Below, one piece after another: positions 17,259-26,822 of a stretch of DNA of 64,000 nt. The stretch covers positions 558,001 through 622,000 of the forward strand of contig NZ_WWEN01000002.1 in assembly GCF_009857745.1 (NCBI RefSeq). The letters run 5' to 3'. The translations under genes and the position numbers were made by a program. The notes beneath the pieces are model-generated. The model did not search any database. It saw only the letters and a list, made by a program, of their open reading frames with translations, and was not told where the DNA came from. The DNA comes from Thalassovita mangrovi. Its GTDB lineage: Bacteria > Pseudomonadota > Alphaproteobacteria > Rhodobacterales > Rhodobacteraceae. Within the stretch, counting starts at the first letter, position 1; each line of letters begins with the position of its first letter.

Positions 17259-20036
17259 ATGGCAACGATGAATTCAGGGCTGGGCGGCCCAGCCGGTTAC
17301 GGTGAAAACACCTTTTCCTCCGCCGTGAAAGCGGTGGGCGGCAACGATGACGGCTCGGTCGAAATCGACGTCACCTCGGTCTTCGGCCCCGAAGGCATCG
17401 ATTACTTCGGCACCAGCTACGACTCGGTCTTCCTGAATTCAAACGGCACGATCAGCTTCGGCGCGCCCCAGACCGCCTATGCCCCCGATCTGGCCGGCAC
17501 CGACATCCCCACCATCGCCGTGTTCTGGAGCGATATCGACATCGCCGAGGGCGGTGAGATCTATTGGGATATCGACCCCGACGCGGGCACGGTCACCATG
17601 ACATGGCTGGATGTCGCGCCCTATTCCGGCCGCGGCGACAATTCCTTCCAGCTGGTGCTGACCTCGACCGGCGACGGCAATTTCACCAGCGAATTCATCT
17701 ATGAAGACGTCAGCTGGACCAATGGCGGCAGCGGTACCGCGCAAACCGGTTTCAGCGATGGCAACGGCACCGTCATGGCGCTGGACGGATCGGGCGATGG
17801 CCGGGCGTTGCGCGATTACGAAACCCGGGATTTCGGGACAGAAGACCCCGCCGGCAGCTTCAGCCAGGACTTCGCCAACGGCACCCCCGCCGATCCCGAC
17901 GGGGTGGTCGATGGCAGCACCGGCGCGGATGCCATCGACAGCGCCTATTACGACGCCGACGGCGACCGGGTCGGCAGCGGCGCCGATTCCGTGATCGCCG
18001 GGGCGGGCGACGACACCGTCCAGTCCGGCGCGGGCAATGACACCGTCTCGGGCGGCTCCGGCGCCGACGCGATCGATGGCGGCGACGGCGACGACCTGAT
18101 CTATGGCGACAACCAAACCGATCCGGCCCCGACCGCGCAAGTGCTGGACTGGACCGCCCAGGGCAATGACGGCGCCAACCTCAGCGGCGGCTTCACCCAG
18201 GACACCGGCGACATTTCGGTCACCGTCGACTTCACCGACGACGGCAACAACAACGCCACCTACGAAGTCGACACCGCGACCCAATATGTCGGCGCGGGCG
18301 AGGATTTCGATGCCAATTCCGGCCTGCGGCTTTACGGCAATGGCGACGGCCCCACCTCGACCACCACGCTGAGCTTTGCTGCCAATCCCGGCAGCGACGC
18401 GGCGGACGAGGTGCAGAACGTATCCTTCCGACTGAACGACATCGACTGGGGTTCAAACAACCACACCGATGTCGTCACCATCAACGCCTATGACGCCGAC
18501 GGCAATCCGGTCGCGGTGACGATCACCCCAGGCAGCGGCGACACGGTCAGCGGCAACACGATCACCGCCGAAACGGTCGGCGAAAGCGAAAGCGACCTGG
18601 GCGGATCGGCCCTGATCGAAATCGCGGGCCCGGTCGGCAGTATCGAAATCATCTATGGCAACGGCCAGGACGGCACCCAGGCGATCTGGATGACCGACAT
18701 GCATTTCGACACCATCCCGGTGATCGAAGACGGCAGCGACACCCTGTCGGGCGGGGCGGGCAATGACGCGATCTTCGGCCAGGGCGGCGATGACAGCCTC
18801 GACGGTGGCACCGGCAGCGACACGCTGGACGGTGGCGACGACAACGACACGCTGCAGGGCGGCGCGGGCGGCGACAGCCTGTCGGGCGGCGCGGGCATGG
18901 ATTACCTCGACTATTCCGGTTCCGACGCGGCGGTCGATATCGATCTCGGCGCCGGCACCGCCTCGGGCGGTCATGCGACGGGCGACACGCTGGCGGGCGG
19001 GCTCGACGGGATCATCGGGTCGGACTGGAACGACACGCTGACCGGCTATGACGGCGAAGGCGCGGACTGGACCAACGTGTTCTATGGCGGCGCGGGCGAC
19101 GACCTGATCGACGGCGCGGGCGGCGGCGATCTGCTTTACGGCGAAGACGGCAACGACACGATCATCGGCGGCGCCGGGGCCGACCTGATCGACGGCGGCG
19201 CGGGCGACGATGTCATCCACGCCGGATCGGGCGACAGCGCCGTGGGCGGCGCGGGCAACGACCTCTTTCTGATCGATGAGACCGCGCTTGGCGGCGGCAC
19301 GATCAGCCTCGACGGCGGCGAAAGCGACGAACCCCTCGGCGACACGCTCGATTTCGGCGGGCTGATCGATTGGGACGACGTCACCTATACCAGCACCGAC
19401 CCGTCCGCCTTGGCCGGGTCCGCCACCCTGTCGGACGGGACGCTGGTGGAATTCTCCAACATGGAGGACGTGATCATCTGCTTCACCGGCGGCACAATGA
19501 TCCAGACCGCCCGGGGCGCCCGCCCGGTCGAGGACCTGCGCCCCGGCGACCTGGTACTGACCCGCGATCACGGCATGCAGCCGCTGCGCTGGATCGGATC
19601 GCGCGGCGTTACCGGCACCGGCAATTTCGCCCCGATCCGCTTCGCCCCCGGCACGCTTGGCAACGACCGCGCCCTGCTGGTGTCGCCGCAGCACCGAATG
19701 CTGCACAAATCGACCTCGGCCAATCTCTATTTCAACGATCCCGAGGTGCTGATCCCGGCCAAACACATGATCGACGGCAGCGCGATCCAGCAGATCGAAC
19801 AGCTGAGGGTCGACTATTACCACCTGCTGTTCGACCGCCACGAAATCGTCTTCGCCGAAGGCGTCGCCTCGGAAAGCTTCCATCCCGGCCACATGGGCCT
19901 GCGCGCGCTGTCGCAGCCGTCGCGCGAGGAACTGTTCACCCTGTTCCCGGAGCTGCGCAGCGATCCCAACGGGTTCGGCGATACCGCCCGGCTGTGTCTG
20001 AAAGCCAATGAGGCGCGGGTGCTGATGGCCGCCTGA
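17259..20036 (+). CDS. Large secreted protein: NIDO-like domain, RTX repeats, C-terminal Hint domain
   Basis: About 925 aa. The N-terminal ~190 residues resemble a nidogen-like (NIDO) extracellular domain: [22 protein letters not shown] and [11 protein letters not shown]. Two blocks of glycine/aspartate nonapeptide RTX repeats follow, one around residues 235-280 and one around 485-690 (units such as [10 protein letters not shown]), interrupted by a ~200-residue beta-rich insert. The repeats should bind calcium. The last ~185 residues form a Hint (hedgehog/intein) domain that begins with a conserved Cys (long-frame residue 759) in [10 protein letters not shown] and has SPQHRM with its conserved His. 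RTX repeats suggest type I secretion, and a Hint domain suggests self-cleavage or ester formation. I start at 17259; an upstream ATG at 17205 adds 18 residues. No transporter genes are adjacent. Confidence 0.88.
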   Translation: MATMNSGLGGPAGYGENTFSSAVKAVGGNDDGSVEIDVTSVFGPEGIDYFGTSYDSVFLNSNGTISFGAPQTAYAPDLAGTDIPTIAVFWSDIDIAEGGEIYWDIDPDAGTVTMTWLDVAPYSGRGDNSFQLVLTSTGDGNFTSEFIYEDVSWTNGGSGTAQTGFSDGNGTVMALDGSGDGRALRDYETRDFGTEDPAGSFSQDFANGTPADPDGVVDGSTGADAIDSAYYDADGDRVGSGADSVIAGAGDDTVQSGAGNDTVSGGSGADAIDGGDGDDLIYGDNQTDPAPTAQVLDWTAQGNDGANLSGGFTQDTGDISVTVDFTDDGNNNATYEVDTATQYVGAGEDFDANSGLRLYGNGDGPTSTTTLSFAANPGSDAADEVQNVSFRLNDIDWGSNNHTDVVTINAYDADGNPVAVTITPGSGDTVSGNTITAETVGESESDLGGSALIEIAGPVGSIEIIYGNGQDGTQAIWMTDMHFDTIPVIEDGSDTLSGGAGNDAIFGQGGDDSLDGGTGSDTLDGGDDNDTLQGGAGGDSLSGGAGMDYLDYSGSDAAVDIDLGAGTASGGHATGDTLAGGLDGIIGSDWNDTLTGYDGEGADWTNVFYGGAGDDLIDGAGGGDLLYGEDGNDTIIGGAGADLIDGGAGDDVIHAGSGDSAVGGAGNDLFLIDETALGGGTISLDGGESDEPLGDTLDFGGLIDWDDVTYTSTDPSALAGSATLSDGTLVEFSNMEDVIICFTGGTMIQTARGARPVEDLRPGDLVLTRDHGMQPLRWIGSRGVTGTGNFAPIRFAPGTLGNDRALLVSPQHRMLHKSTSANLYFNDPEVLIPAKHMIDGSAIQQIEQLRVDYYHLLFDRHEIVFAEGVASESFHPGHMGLRALSQPSREELFTLFPELRSDPNGFGDTARLCLKANEARVLMAA

Positions 20037-20045
20037 GGCGGAAGA

Positions 20046-20225
20046 AGGGGCCCTGCCCCTCTTGGCTTTCAGCCAATTCACCCCGGGATATTTTCGAACA
20101 GAAGAAGACTTGAAGCCTTCACCCCTTCTCCTGTTTCCCAAATATCCCCGCCGGAGGCATCCCGAAAGAAAATGTCGCAGGCATTTTCTTGAGATATAAA
20201 GCGCGCCCGGAACGGGCGCACAATC
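20046..20225 (+). repeat. Structured intergenic repeat, copy A
   Basis: About 180 bp between the RTX gene and the convergent PuuD-like gene. It contains, in order: a GGGGCcctGCCCC hairpin (about 20047); a long imperfect stem formed by 20085-20107 and 20126-20148 (GGGATATTT pairing with AAATATCCC); a stem AAGAAAATG / CATTTTCTT (20166-20190); and GCGCCCGgaaCGGGCGC (20203-20219), followed by ACAATC. The right half (from CCGCCGGAGGC) is nearly identical to copies near 29.9 and 44.8 kb. It is non-coding and could also serve as the terminator of both convergent genes. Confidence 0.85.
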
Positions 20226-20228
20226 AGG

Positions 20229-21008
20229 TCACGCCGTTTGCTTCAGCGCGCCGCGCGCCTTGCCCGCGACCCAATCATGCACGGCGCGGCCGAAGGCTTC
20301 GAACAGCGGCCGCGACACCGGATCATTGGCGGCGTCGTATTCCGGGTGCCATTGCACCGACAGGGTGAAGCCCGGCGCGTCCTTGACATAGATCGCCTCG
20401 GGCGTGCCGTCGGGGGCGTAGCCGTCGATGACGATCCGTGCGCCCGGCTGCTTGATCCCCTGGCCGTGCAGCGTGTTGGTCATCACCTCGCGCGCGCCCA
20501 TCAGCCGGTGGAACGGGCCGTTTTCGCTGAATTCGACCGTGTGGCGCAGGGCGAATTTTTCCTCCAGCGTGCCGTCGGGGGGCATCCGGTGGTTCATCCG
20601 CCCCGGCAGGTCGCGGATTTCGGGGTAAAGCGATCCGCCCATCGCCACGTTGACCTCCTGGAAGCCGCGGCAGATGCCCAGGAAGGGTTGGCCGCGTTCG
20701 ACGCAGGCGCGCACCAAAGGCAGGGTGATCGCATCGCGGTGGCGGTCGAAATCGCCATGCGCCTCGGTCGCGGCTTCGCCGTATTCCTCGGGGTGCACGT
20801 TGGGGCGGCCGCCGGTCAGCACGAAACCGTCGCAGGTGTCCAGCAATTCCTCGACGCTCAGGAAACGCGGGTCGGTGGGGATCAGGACCGGCAGGCAATC
20901 GGACACGGCCGAAACGGCCTCTGTATTCATCTGCCCGCCAGCGTGGACGGGGTAGGAATCGTTGATGATATATTGATTGCCGATGATACCGACGACGGGG
21001 CGTGCCAT
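20229..21008 (-). CDS. Gamma-glutamyl-gamma-aminobutyrate hydrolase-like (PuuD, peptidase C26)
   Basis: A 259-aa class I glutamine-amidotransferase-like hydrolase. In polyamine breakdown PuuD cleaves gamma-glutamyl-GABA to glutamate and GABA. The catalytic nucleophile is the Cys of FLGICRGFQEVN (about residue 116) and the His/Glu pair lies in SVQWHPEYDA (about 222). FVLTGGRPNVHPEEY is the family's typical oxyanion-side segment. It shares its strand with an XRE-cupin regulator 110 bp upstream, an arrangement also seen in puu clusters, which supports a role in gamma-glutamylated amine catabolism. No gamma-glutamylpolyamine synthetase is in the window. Confidence 0.87.
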   Translation of the reverse strand: MARPVVGIIGNQYIINDSYPVHAGGQMNTEAVSAVSDCLPVLIPTDPRFLSVEELLDTCDGFVLTGGRPNVHPEEYGEAATEAHGDFDRHRDAITLPLVRACVERGQPFLGICRGFQEVNVAMGGSLYPEIRDLPGRMNHRMPPDGTLEEKFALRHTVEFSENGPFHRLMGAREVMTNTLHGQGIKQPGARIVIDGYAPDGTPEAIYVKDAPGFTLSVQWHPEYDAANDPVSRPLFEAFGRAVHDWVAGKARGALKQTA

Positions 21009-21118
21009 CCTGAGCCTCTGCTAACCTTACGACATATGAAATAATATGATCGCGCGGCGAATGAAATAGCAGATCGCCCAGACTGCACCCTGCGCCAGCG
21101 CACATGCCGCAACAATGA

Positions 21119-21712
21119 TCATTCCGCGGTGTCCGGCGTCACCACCACCATCGCGCTGCAGGGATCATCGCCGGCATTGCGATAACTGTGTTCGAAGCTC
21201 GGATCGAAATAGACCGAATCCCCCTCCTCCAGCAGCTCGATCCCGCCATGAATGCTCAGCTCCAACCTGCCCGAGATGACATAGACGATTTCGGCCCCGT
21301 CATGCCGATGCGGCTGCGACGGGTCGGCCTTGGTGGGGAATTGCGCCAGGTAGGCGTTCAGCTTGCGCGCGGGCACCGGGAAATCGAGGCTTTCGAAGTA
21401 ATAGCCCGGATCGCCCCGCATCTGGTCCGGCAGCCGCAGCCGGTCCTTGGCCCGCACCACCTCGACCACCGGGCGCGCGGCCCCGTCGGCGAAGAAATGG
21501 TCCAGCCCGACGCCGAACACCATGGCGATCCGCAGCAGCGTCGGCAGGGTCGGGAAGACCTGGCCGCGTTCGATCTTCGACAGCATGCCGGCCGACAGCC
21601 CGGTATGATCGCCAAGCTGCGCCAGCCCCAGCCCGCGCTCCGATCGCAGGGCCCGGATCTTCGGACCGATTCGGTAATTTTCCAGACCTTCGACCAGGGT
21701 TTCGGACAGCAT
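21119..21712 (-). CDS. XRE-family regulator with C-terminal cupin (PuuR-like)
   Basis: A 197-aa DNA-binding regulator. An N-terminal helix-turn-helix ([20 protein letters not shown], then [18 protein letters not shown], residues about 10-65) is followed by a cupin fold with [20 protein letters not shown] (about 125-145) and [18 protein letters not shown], which should bind a small ligand. The architecture matches PuuR and related repressors of amine catabolism. I start at 21712 because aaaggaaagg lies upstream; a longer frame to 21799 lacks one. It lies upstream of the PuuD-like gene on the same strand and diverges from the fasciclin gene. A dyad at 21783-21807 in that gap is a candidate binding site. 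Confidence 0.87.
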   Translation of the reverse strand: MLSETLVEGLENYRIGPKIRALRSERGLGLAQLGDHTGLSAGMLSKIERGQVFPTLPTLLRIAMVFGVGLDHFFADGAARPVVEVVRAKDRLRLPDQMRGDPGYYFESLDFPVPARKLNAYLAQFPTKADPSQPHRHDGAEIVYVISGRLELSIHGGIELLEEGDSVYFDPSFEHSYRNAGDDPCSAMVVVTPDTAE

Positions 21713-21782
21713 TGCAGACCTTTCCTTTCCCGACACGCAACGGGATCGCGCCCGTTTTTCATGATAATAAAATAATGTTCTC

Positions 21783-21807
21783 TTCACGCAAATGTGCATT
21801 TAGTGAA
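21783..21807. promoter_or_regulatory. Candidate operator dyad between XRE-cupin and fasciclin genes
   Basis: Imperfect inverted repeat TTCACgcAAATG-TG-CATTTaGTGAA, 71 bp upstream of the regulator's start and within an AT-rich patch that likely holds divergent promoters. An overlapping pair AATGTTC / GAACATT is also present. Position and symmetry suggest autoregulation; this is inference only. Confidence 0.4.
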
Positions 21808-21879
21808 CATTTTTTTCACATCATTCATTTTCCCCACGTTTCGCCGGAAAGGCAACGCAATTCAGCAAGGAGAGACCCA

Positions 21880-22374
21880 ATGCCCTTTGGAAAGACCCTG
21901 AAAGCCGCAACCGTCGCCCTGACCTTGGGCCTGGCCCCGCTGGCCGCCTGCGCCGACGGTCATGGCACGAAGATGGATATCGTCGACACCGCCGTGAAAG
22001 CGGGCCAGTTTGAAACCCTCGCCGCCGCGCTTGGCGCCGCCGGGCTGGTCGACACGCTGAAGGGCGACGGCCCCTTCACCGTCTTCGCCCCCACCGATGC
22101 CGCCTTTGCCGCGCTGCCCGCCGGCACGGTCGATGATCTGCTGAAGCCCGAGAACAAGGACAAGCTGACCGCGATCCTGACCTATCACGTGGTGCCCGGC
22201 AAAGTGATGTCGACCGATCTGTCTGACGGCATGATGGCGGACACCGTTCAGGGCGAGGACCTGACGATCAAGCTGGGCGACGCGGTGATGGTGGGCGACG
22301 CCAAGGTGGTCAGCGCCGATATCGAAACCTCGAACGGGGTGATCCACGTGATCGACAAGGTGCTGCTGCCCTGA
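21880..22374 (+). CDS. Fasciclin (FAS1) domain lipoprotein
   Basis: A 164-aa protein with one FAS1 domain, a fold used for adhesion or protein-protein contact at the cell surface. The N-terminus is a lipoprotein signal with lipobox LAAC (Cys24), so it is probably anchored in the outer membrane. FAS1 box H1 is [15 protein letters not shown] (about residues 69-83), the central YHVVPGKV is at about 107, and box H2 is [13 protein letters not shown] at the very end. The start at 21880 follows an aaggaga ribosome site. A DUF378 membrane protein follows 43 bp downstream and may be co-transcribed. Confidence 0.9.
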   Translation: MPFGKTLKAATVALTLGLAPLAACADGHGTKMDIVDTAVKAGQFETLAAALGAAGLVDTLKGDGPFTVFAPTDAAFAALPAGTVDDLLKPENKDKLTAILTYHVVPGKVMSTDLSDGMMADTVQGEDLTIKLGDAVMVGDAKVVSADIETSNGVIHVIDKVLLP

Positions 22375-22417
22375 CGGCGCGCGCCCCCTGTGAATTCAAT
22401 CAAACGGAGACATCATC

Positions 22418-22624
22418 ATGAATGCGCTTAATCTTCTCACCCTGATCCTGCTGATCGTCGGCGGCCTGAACTGGGGGCTCGTCGGGTTCGCCGGGTTCGA
22501 TCTGGTCGCCGCGATCTTCGGCGACGGGTCCGTTCTGGCCCGGATCGTCTATGCCCTCGTGGGCCTGTCGGCGGCCTGGCAGATCGTCGCCGCGAACAAG
22601 CGGATGAGCCCCGCAACCAGCTGA
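22418..22624 (+). CDS. DUF378 small membrane protein
   Basis: A 68-aa protein with two membrane helices. The conserved LLIVGGLNWGLVGF in helix 1 and IVYALVGLSAAW in helix 2 identify the DUF378 family, function unknown. It has an ATG preceded by cggag. It lies 43 bp after the fasciclin gene on the same strand, and a GC hairpin follows it, so the two probably form one short transcript. Confidence 0.85.
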   Translation: MNALNLLTLILLIVGGLNWGLVGFAGFDLVAAIFGDGSVLARIVYALVGLSAAWQIVAANKRMSPATS

Positions 22625-22646
22625 TTGCCAGCTGAACGAGCACAGC

Positions 22647-22673
22647 CGGCGGCGGGATCACGACCCGCCGCCG
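22647..22673 (+). terminator. GC hairpin after the DUF378 gene
   Basis: Perfect 10-bp stem CGGCGGCGGG / CCCGCCGCCG with a 7-nt loop, 22 bp after the stop. No U-run follows, so termination strength is uncertain. Confidence 0.55.
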
Positions 22674-22754
22674 TACCCCTGCCATCGGCTATTGCAGCCC
22701 CTGTCCCCTGCGCCTAACGTCTGCGGCAACACCCAAGAACAGGAGAGCCCCCGG

Positions 22755-25307
22755 ATGAAAGACGCCGCCCCTCAGACCATTTTCCTGAAGGATTACACCC
22801 CGCCGGCCTATCTGGTGGACAGCGTGCATCTGACCTTCCGGCTGAGCCCCGAACATACCCGTGTGATCAGCCGCATCGCATTCCGCCCCAACCCCGATGC
22901 CCAGAGCAAGGACTTCTTCCTGCATGGTGAAAACCTGCGGCTGTTCTGGGCCAAGATTGACGGGCAGGAGGTCGAGCCGGAACAATCACTCGAAGGGCTG
23001 ACCTGCGCCGTGCCCGACGCGCCGTTCACCTGGGAAGCCGAGGTGGAAATCAGCCCCATCAGCAACACCGCGCTGGAAGGGCTTTATATCTCGGGAGGTA
23101 TGTATTGCACCCAGTGCGAGGCCGAGGGCTTCCGTAAGATCACCTATTACCCCGACCGCCCCGACGTGATGGCGACCTTCACCGTGCGGATCGAAAGCGA
23201 CCTGCCCGTGCTGTTGTCCAACGGCAACCCGGTGGCTGAGGGCGAAGGTTTCGCCGAATGGCACGATCCCTGGCCGAAACCGGCCTACCTGTTCGCGCTG
23301 GTGGCGGGCGACCTGATCAACCACCCCGACAGGTTCACCACCAAGTCGGGCAAGGAGGTCGAGCTGAACATCTATGTCCGCCCCGGCGACGAAGACAAAT
23401 GCGCCTTCGGGATGGAGGCGCTGAAGAAGTCGATGAAATGGGATGAAGACGTTTACGGGCGCGAATACGACCTCGACATCTTCAACATCGTCGCGGTGGA
23501 CGATTTCAACATGGGCGCGATGGAAAACAAGGGGCTGAACGTCTTCAACAGCTCCTGCGTCCTGGCCTCGCCGGAAACCTCGACGGACGCCAATTTCGAA
23601 CGGATCGAGGCGATCATCGCGCATGAATATTTCCACAACTGGACCGGCAACCGGATCACCTGCCGCGACTGGTTCCAGCTGTGCCTGAAGGAAGGGCTGA
23701 CGGTTTACCGCGATTCACAGTTCACCTCGGACATGCGGTCGGCCCCGGTGAAGCGGATCGAGGATGTGATCGCCCTGCGCGGCCGCCAGTTCCGCGAAGA
23801 CAACGGCCCGCTGGCCCACCCGGTGCGCCCCGCCAGCTTCGTCGAGATCAACAACTTCTACACCGCCACCGTCTATGAAAAGGGCGCCGAGCTGATCGGG
23901 ATGCTGAAGACGTTGGTGGGCGACGCGGATTACGCCAAGGCGCTCGATCTCTATTTCGACCGCCACGACGGCGACGCCGCGACGATCGAGGATTGGCTGA
24001 AGGTGTTCGAGGATACCACCGGCCGCGACCTGTCGCAGTTCAAGCGCTGGTACGAACAGGCCGGTACCCCGCGCCTGTCGGTGTCCGAGGCCTATGAGGA
24101 CGGCACCTATACGCTGACCTTCAAGCAGGACACGCCCCCCACCCCGGGGCAGGACCAGAAAGACCCGCGGGTGATCCCGATCGCGGTCGGGCTGCTCAAT
24201 CCCAATGGCGACGAGGTGGTGCCGACCACCATCCTGGAAATGACCGAAGCCGAACAGAGCTTCCGCTTCGAAGGGCTGGCGGCCAAGCCGGTGCCGTCGA
24301 TCCTGCGCGATTTCTCCGCCCCGGTGATCCTGCAGCGCGAGGTGAGCGACAGCGAACGCGCCTTCCTGCTGGCCCATGACACCGACCCGTTCAACAAGTG
24401 GGAAGCGGGCCGCGCGCTGGCGCGCTCGGGGCTGATCGCGATGATCCGCGACGGCGCGGCGCCCGATACCGGCTATCTGGACGCGCTGCAGGCGGTGGTG
24501 CGCGACGACACGCTCGACCCGGCGTTCCGGGCGCTGGCGATGGGCCTGCCCAGCCAGGACGACCTGGCGCAGACGCTGGTCGATCTAGGCGAGACCCCGG
24601 ACCCGAAGGCGATCTGGCAGGCCGTCGAGGTACTGAAACAGGAGATGGCGCAGCATATGCAGGATCTGCTGCCGCGGATTTACGCGCAATATCAGGTCGA
24701 TGACGCCTATCGCCCCGATGCGGACCAATCCGGCGCCCGCGCGCTGGCCAATGCCGCTCTGGCGCTGATTTCGCGGATGGATGGCGGCGTGCAGGCGCAG
24801 GCGCAATATGACGCCGCCGACAACATGACCCAGCAGCTGGCCGCGCTTGGCTGCCTGATCGCCGCCGGCAAGGGCGATGCGGCGGTGCAGGCCTTCTATC
24901 AGCAATGGAAACACGACCGGCTGGTGATCGACAAATGGTTCAGCCTGCAGATCATGCAGGCCGATCCCGACCGCGCCGTGGACACTGCCCGCGCGCTGAC
25001 CGGGCATCCCGACTTCGCGATGAAGAACCCCAACCGGTTCCGCGCCACGCTGGGCGCGCTGGCTGGGCATCCGGCCGGGTTCCACCATGCCAGCGGCGCG
25101 GGATATGCGCTGTTGACCGACTGGTTGCTGAAGCTCGATCCGGTCAACCCGCAGACCACCGCGCGCATGTGTTCGGCCTTCGAGACCTGGAAACGCTACG
25201 ACAGGGCCCGGCAAGCCATGATCCTGGCCCAGCTGGACCGGATTCTGGCGCAGCAGGGCCTGAGCCGCGACACGACGGAAATGGTGACCCGCATCCGCAA
25301 CGCCTGA
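22755..25307 (+). CDS. pepN: Aminopeptidase N
   Basis: Cytoplasmic M1 zinc aminopeptidase of 850 aa that trims N-terminal residues from peptides. The substrate-binding motif GAMENKGLN (about residue 255) and the zinc motif HEYFHNWTGNR with the downstream Glu of LKEGLTVYRD (about 290-320) are complete. The long alpha-helical C-terminal region of PepN (DUF3458 part, from about 430 on) is present to the end TTEMVTRIRNA. I start at 22755, since aggaga lies at good spacing and the protein then begins MKDAAPQTIFLKDYTPP as expected. It is monocistronic by appearance, with a hairpin 28 bp downstream. Confidence 0.97.
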   Translation: MKDAAPQTIFLKDYTPPAYLVDSVHLTFRLSPEHTRVISRIAFRPNPDAQSKDFFLHGENLRLFWAKIDGQEVEPEQSLEGLTCAVPDAPFTWEAEVEISPISNTALEGLYISGGMYCTQCEAEGFRKITYYPDRPDVMATFTVRIESDLPVLLSNGNPVAEGEGFAEWHDPWPKPAYLFALVAGDLINHPDRFTTKSGKEVELNIYVRPGDEDKCAFGMEALKKSMKWDEDVYGREYDLDIFNIVAVDDFNMGAMENKGLNVFNSSCVLASPETSTDANFERIEAIIAHEYFHNWTGNRITCRDWFQLCLKEGLTVYRDSQFTSDMRSAPVKRIEDVIALRGRQFREDNGPLAHPVRPASFVEINNFYTATVYEKGAELIGMLKTLVGDADYAKALDLYFDRHDGDAATIEDWLKVFEDTTGRDLSQFKRWYEQAGTPRLSVSEAYEDGTYTLTFKQDTPPTPGQDQKDPRVIPIAVGLLNPNGDEVVPTTILEMTEAEQSFRFEGLAAKPVPSILRDFSAPVILQREVSDSERAFLLAHDTDPFNKWEAGRALARSGLIAMIRDGAAPDTGYLDALQAVVRDDTLDPAFRALAMGLPSQDDLAQTLVDLGETPDPKAIWQAVEVLKQEMAQHMQDLLPRIYAQYQVDDAYRPDADQSGARALANAALALISRMDGGVQAQAQYDAADNMTQQLAALGCLIAAGKGDAAVQAFYQQWKHDRLVIDKWFSLQIMQADPDRAVDTARALTGHPDFAMKNPNRFRATLGALAGHPAGFHHASGAGYALLTDWLLKLDPVNPQTTARMCSAFETWKRYDRARQAMILAQLDRILAQQGLSRDTTEMVTRIRNA

Positions 25308-25334
25308 TCCGCCGCCACGGCCACAAACCGCCGA

Positions 25335-25354
25335 CCGCCGGGGCAGCCCGGCGG
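25335..25354 (+). terminator. GC hairpin after pepN
   Basis: Perfect 8-bp stem CCGCCGGG / CCCGGCGG with a 4-nt loop, 28 bp after the pepN stop. No U-run, so support is moderate. Confidence 0.45.
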
Positions 25355-25406
25355 CGGGGTAAACTCTGCCCGCATATTGGCGTATTATGTTAATAGGGTG
25401 GAAATT

Positions 25407-25850
25407 ATGTTGCGTATCGCGGAATATCACTTCGACGGGCTGGACCCGCTGCAATGGGCGAAAATGTTCGCCTTGGCAGTGCTTTGGGTCTTGCTGTTCG
25501 TCACCGCCCGCCACCTGTCGGCTGCCGAAGGGGTCGCGATGGTGTCCTTGGTGTCCTTCTTCACCGCCCTGGTCTGGCGCGGCATCGTCAGCAGCACCCA
25601 GTCGGGATGCTGGCTGACCAGCACGCATTTCCACATCTATTACGGCGACAAGCACTGGTCCTTCCCGCTGTCGGGGATCGTCGCGATCAGCGGCCGCAGC
25701 GGGCCGTTGTCGCTCACCCCGCCCCATCTGGAACTGACCGGCGGCCGCAAGCTGCGCCTGCCGCTCACCGCCCTGCCCCCGACGCGGCGATTGCGGCTCT
25801 GGTTCGCCGACAGCGCGATCCGGGTTGACGCCCTGCACAAGGCCGCCTGA
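25407..25850 (+). CDS. Uncharacterised membrane protein with possible PH-like domain
   Basis: A 147-aa protein I do not recognise. Two adjacent membrane helices lie at about residues 20-60 (MFALAVLWVLLFVTARHL and the following VAMVSLVSFFTALVW). The C-terminal ~80 residues form a beta-rich stretch (CWLTSTHFHIYYGDKHWSFP, then GIVAISGRSGPL, HLELTGGRKLRLPL) whose pattern resembles the bacterial PH-like domains that follow paired membrane helices. It is a weak resemblance. The start at 25407 is preceded by agggtgg; an in-frame TTG at 25377 could add ten residues. An SDR gene follows 30 bp downstream and may be co-transcribed. Confidence 0.7.
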   Translation: MLRIAEYHFDGLDPLQWAKMFALAVLWVLLFVTARHLSAAEGVAMVSLVSFFTALVWRGIVSSTQSGCWLTSTHFHIYYGDKHWSFPLSGIVAISGRSGPLSLTPPHLELTGGRKLRLPLTALPPTRRLRLWFADSAIRVDALHKAA

Positions 25851-25880
25851 TACTTCCGCCCGGCAATGAGGGCGACACAG

Positions 25881-26621
25881 ATGAACCTTTCCCGAACCAT
25901 CCTGATCACCGGCGGCAGCGCCGGCATCGGCGCGGCCTGCGCCCGACTTGCCGCCGGGTACGGCGCCGACGTGATCCTTACCTACAATTCCGATCGCGAC
26001 GGGGCCAAGGCGGTCGCGGCGGATGTCCGAAGCGCGGGCCGCAGCGCGCAGATCGTGCAATGCGACGTGTCCGATCCGGCCCAGGTCGAGGCGCTGTTCG
26101 CCGCCATCCCGGGCGATACCGCGCTCGACCTGATCAACAACGCAGGCATCGTCGCGCCCAAGGCCGCGGTCACCGAAATGTCGCCCGAACGGCTGACACA
26201 GATGTTCGGCGTCAACGTGATCGGCGCCTTCCTGGTGGCGAAACAGGCGGTGCTGCACATGCGCCGGGCCGGCAAGCCCGGCAATATCGTCAACGTCTCC
26301 TCTACCGCCGCGCGGCTGGGATCGGCCAACCAATATGTCGATTACGCCGCCAGCAAGGCCGCGATCGACACCTTCACCCAAGGTCTGGCCGATGAGGTTG
26401 CCGCCGAAGGCATCCGGGTGAACGCGGTGCGCCCCGGGCTGATCGAAACCGACATCCACGCCAAGGGCGGCGAACCCGACCGGCTGGAACGGCTGGTCCA
26501 CATGGTGCCGATGCAGCGCGCCGGCCGCCCCGAGGAAGTCGCCGAGGCGATTCTGTGGCTGCTGTCGGACAAGGCTTCTTATATCACCCGCACCATCGTC
26601 GATGTGTCGGCTGGCCGTTGA
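25881..26621 (+). CDS. SDR family oxidoreductase
   Basis: A 246-aa short-chain dehydrogenase. The cofactor loop is ILITGGSAGIGAACARL (about residue 10), then NNAGIVAPKA (about 83), VNVSSTAARLGS with the catalytic Ser (about 135), and YAASKAAIDTFT with Tyr/Lys (about 150). The end (SYITRTIVDVSAGR) is the usual sugar- or glucose-1-dehydrogenase-like finish. I start at 25881, where gaggg lies about 8 bp upstream; the in-frame ATG at 25866 would add five residues. Substrate unknown. It is the second SDR in the window and is not closely similar to the one at 16256. Confidence 0.87.
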   Translation: MNLSRTILITGGSAGIGAACARLAAGYGADVILTYNSDRDGAKAVAADVRSAGRSAQIVQCDVSDPAQVEALFAAIPGDTALDLINNAGIVAPKAAVTEMSPERLTQMFGVNVIGAFLVAKQAVLHMRRAGKPGNIVNVSSTAARLGSANQYVDYAASKAAIDTFTQGLADEVAAEGIRVNAVRPGLIETDIHAKGGEPDRLERLVHMVPMQRAGRPEEVAEAILWLLSDKASYITRTIVDVSAGR

Positions 26622-26822
26622 CGCGCGTCAATCTTCCGACGAAATCCGGCTGATTGCGAAACAATCGCGGCGGGGCTGCCGGTTTTGTCCCTAAATGCCC
26701 GGATGATCAGGACAAAGGGGACAGATTTGATCCCCCAATCACCGCGTCCGTGCCACTTTTCGGCCTGAAATCAGCGTCATCTTGAAGGGAACCAAAGAAA
26801 CAGATCCCGAAACCGAGACGCG

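Noticed and set aside
17990-19300. Short tandem repeats that could look like a CRISPR array
   Set aside because: The repeats are in-frame Gly/Asp nonapeptide codons of the RTX protein with 27-bp periodicity, not repeat-spacer units.
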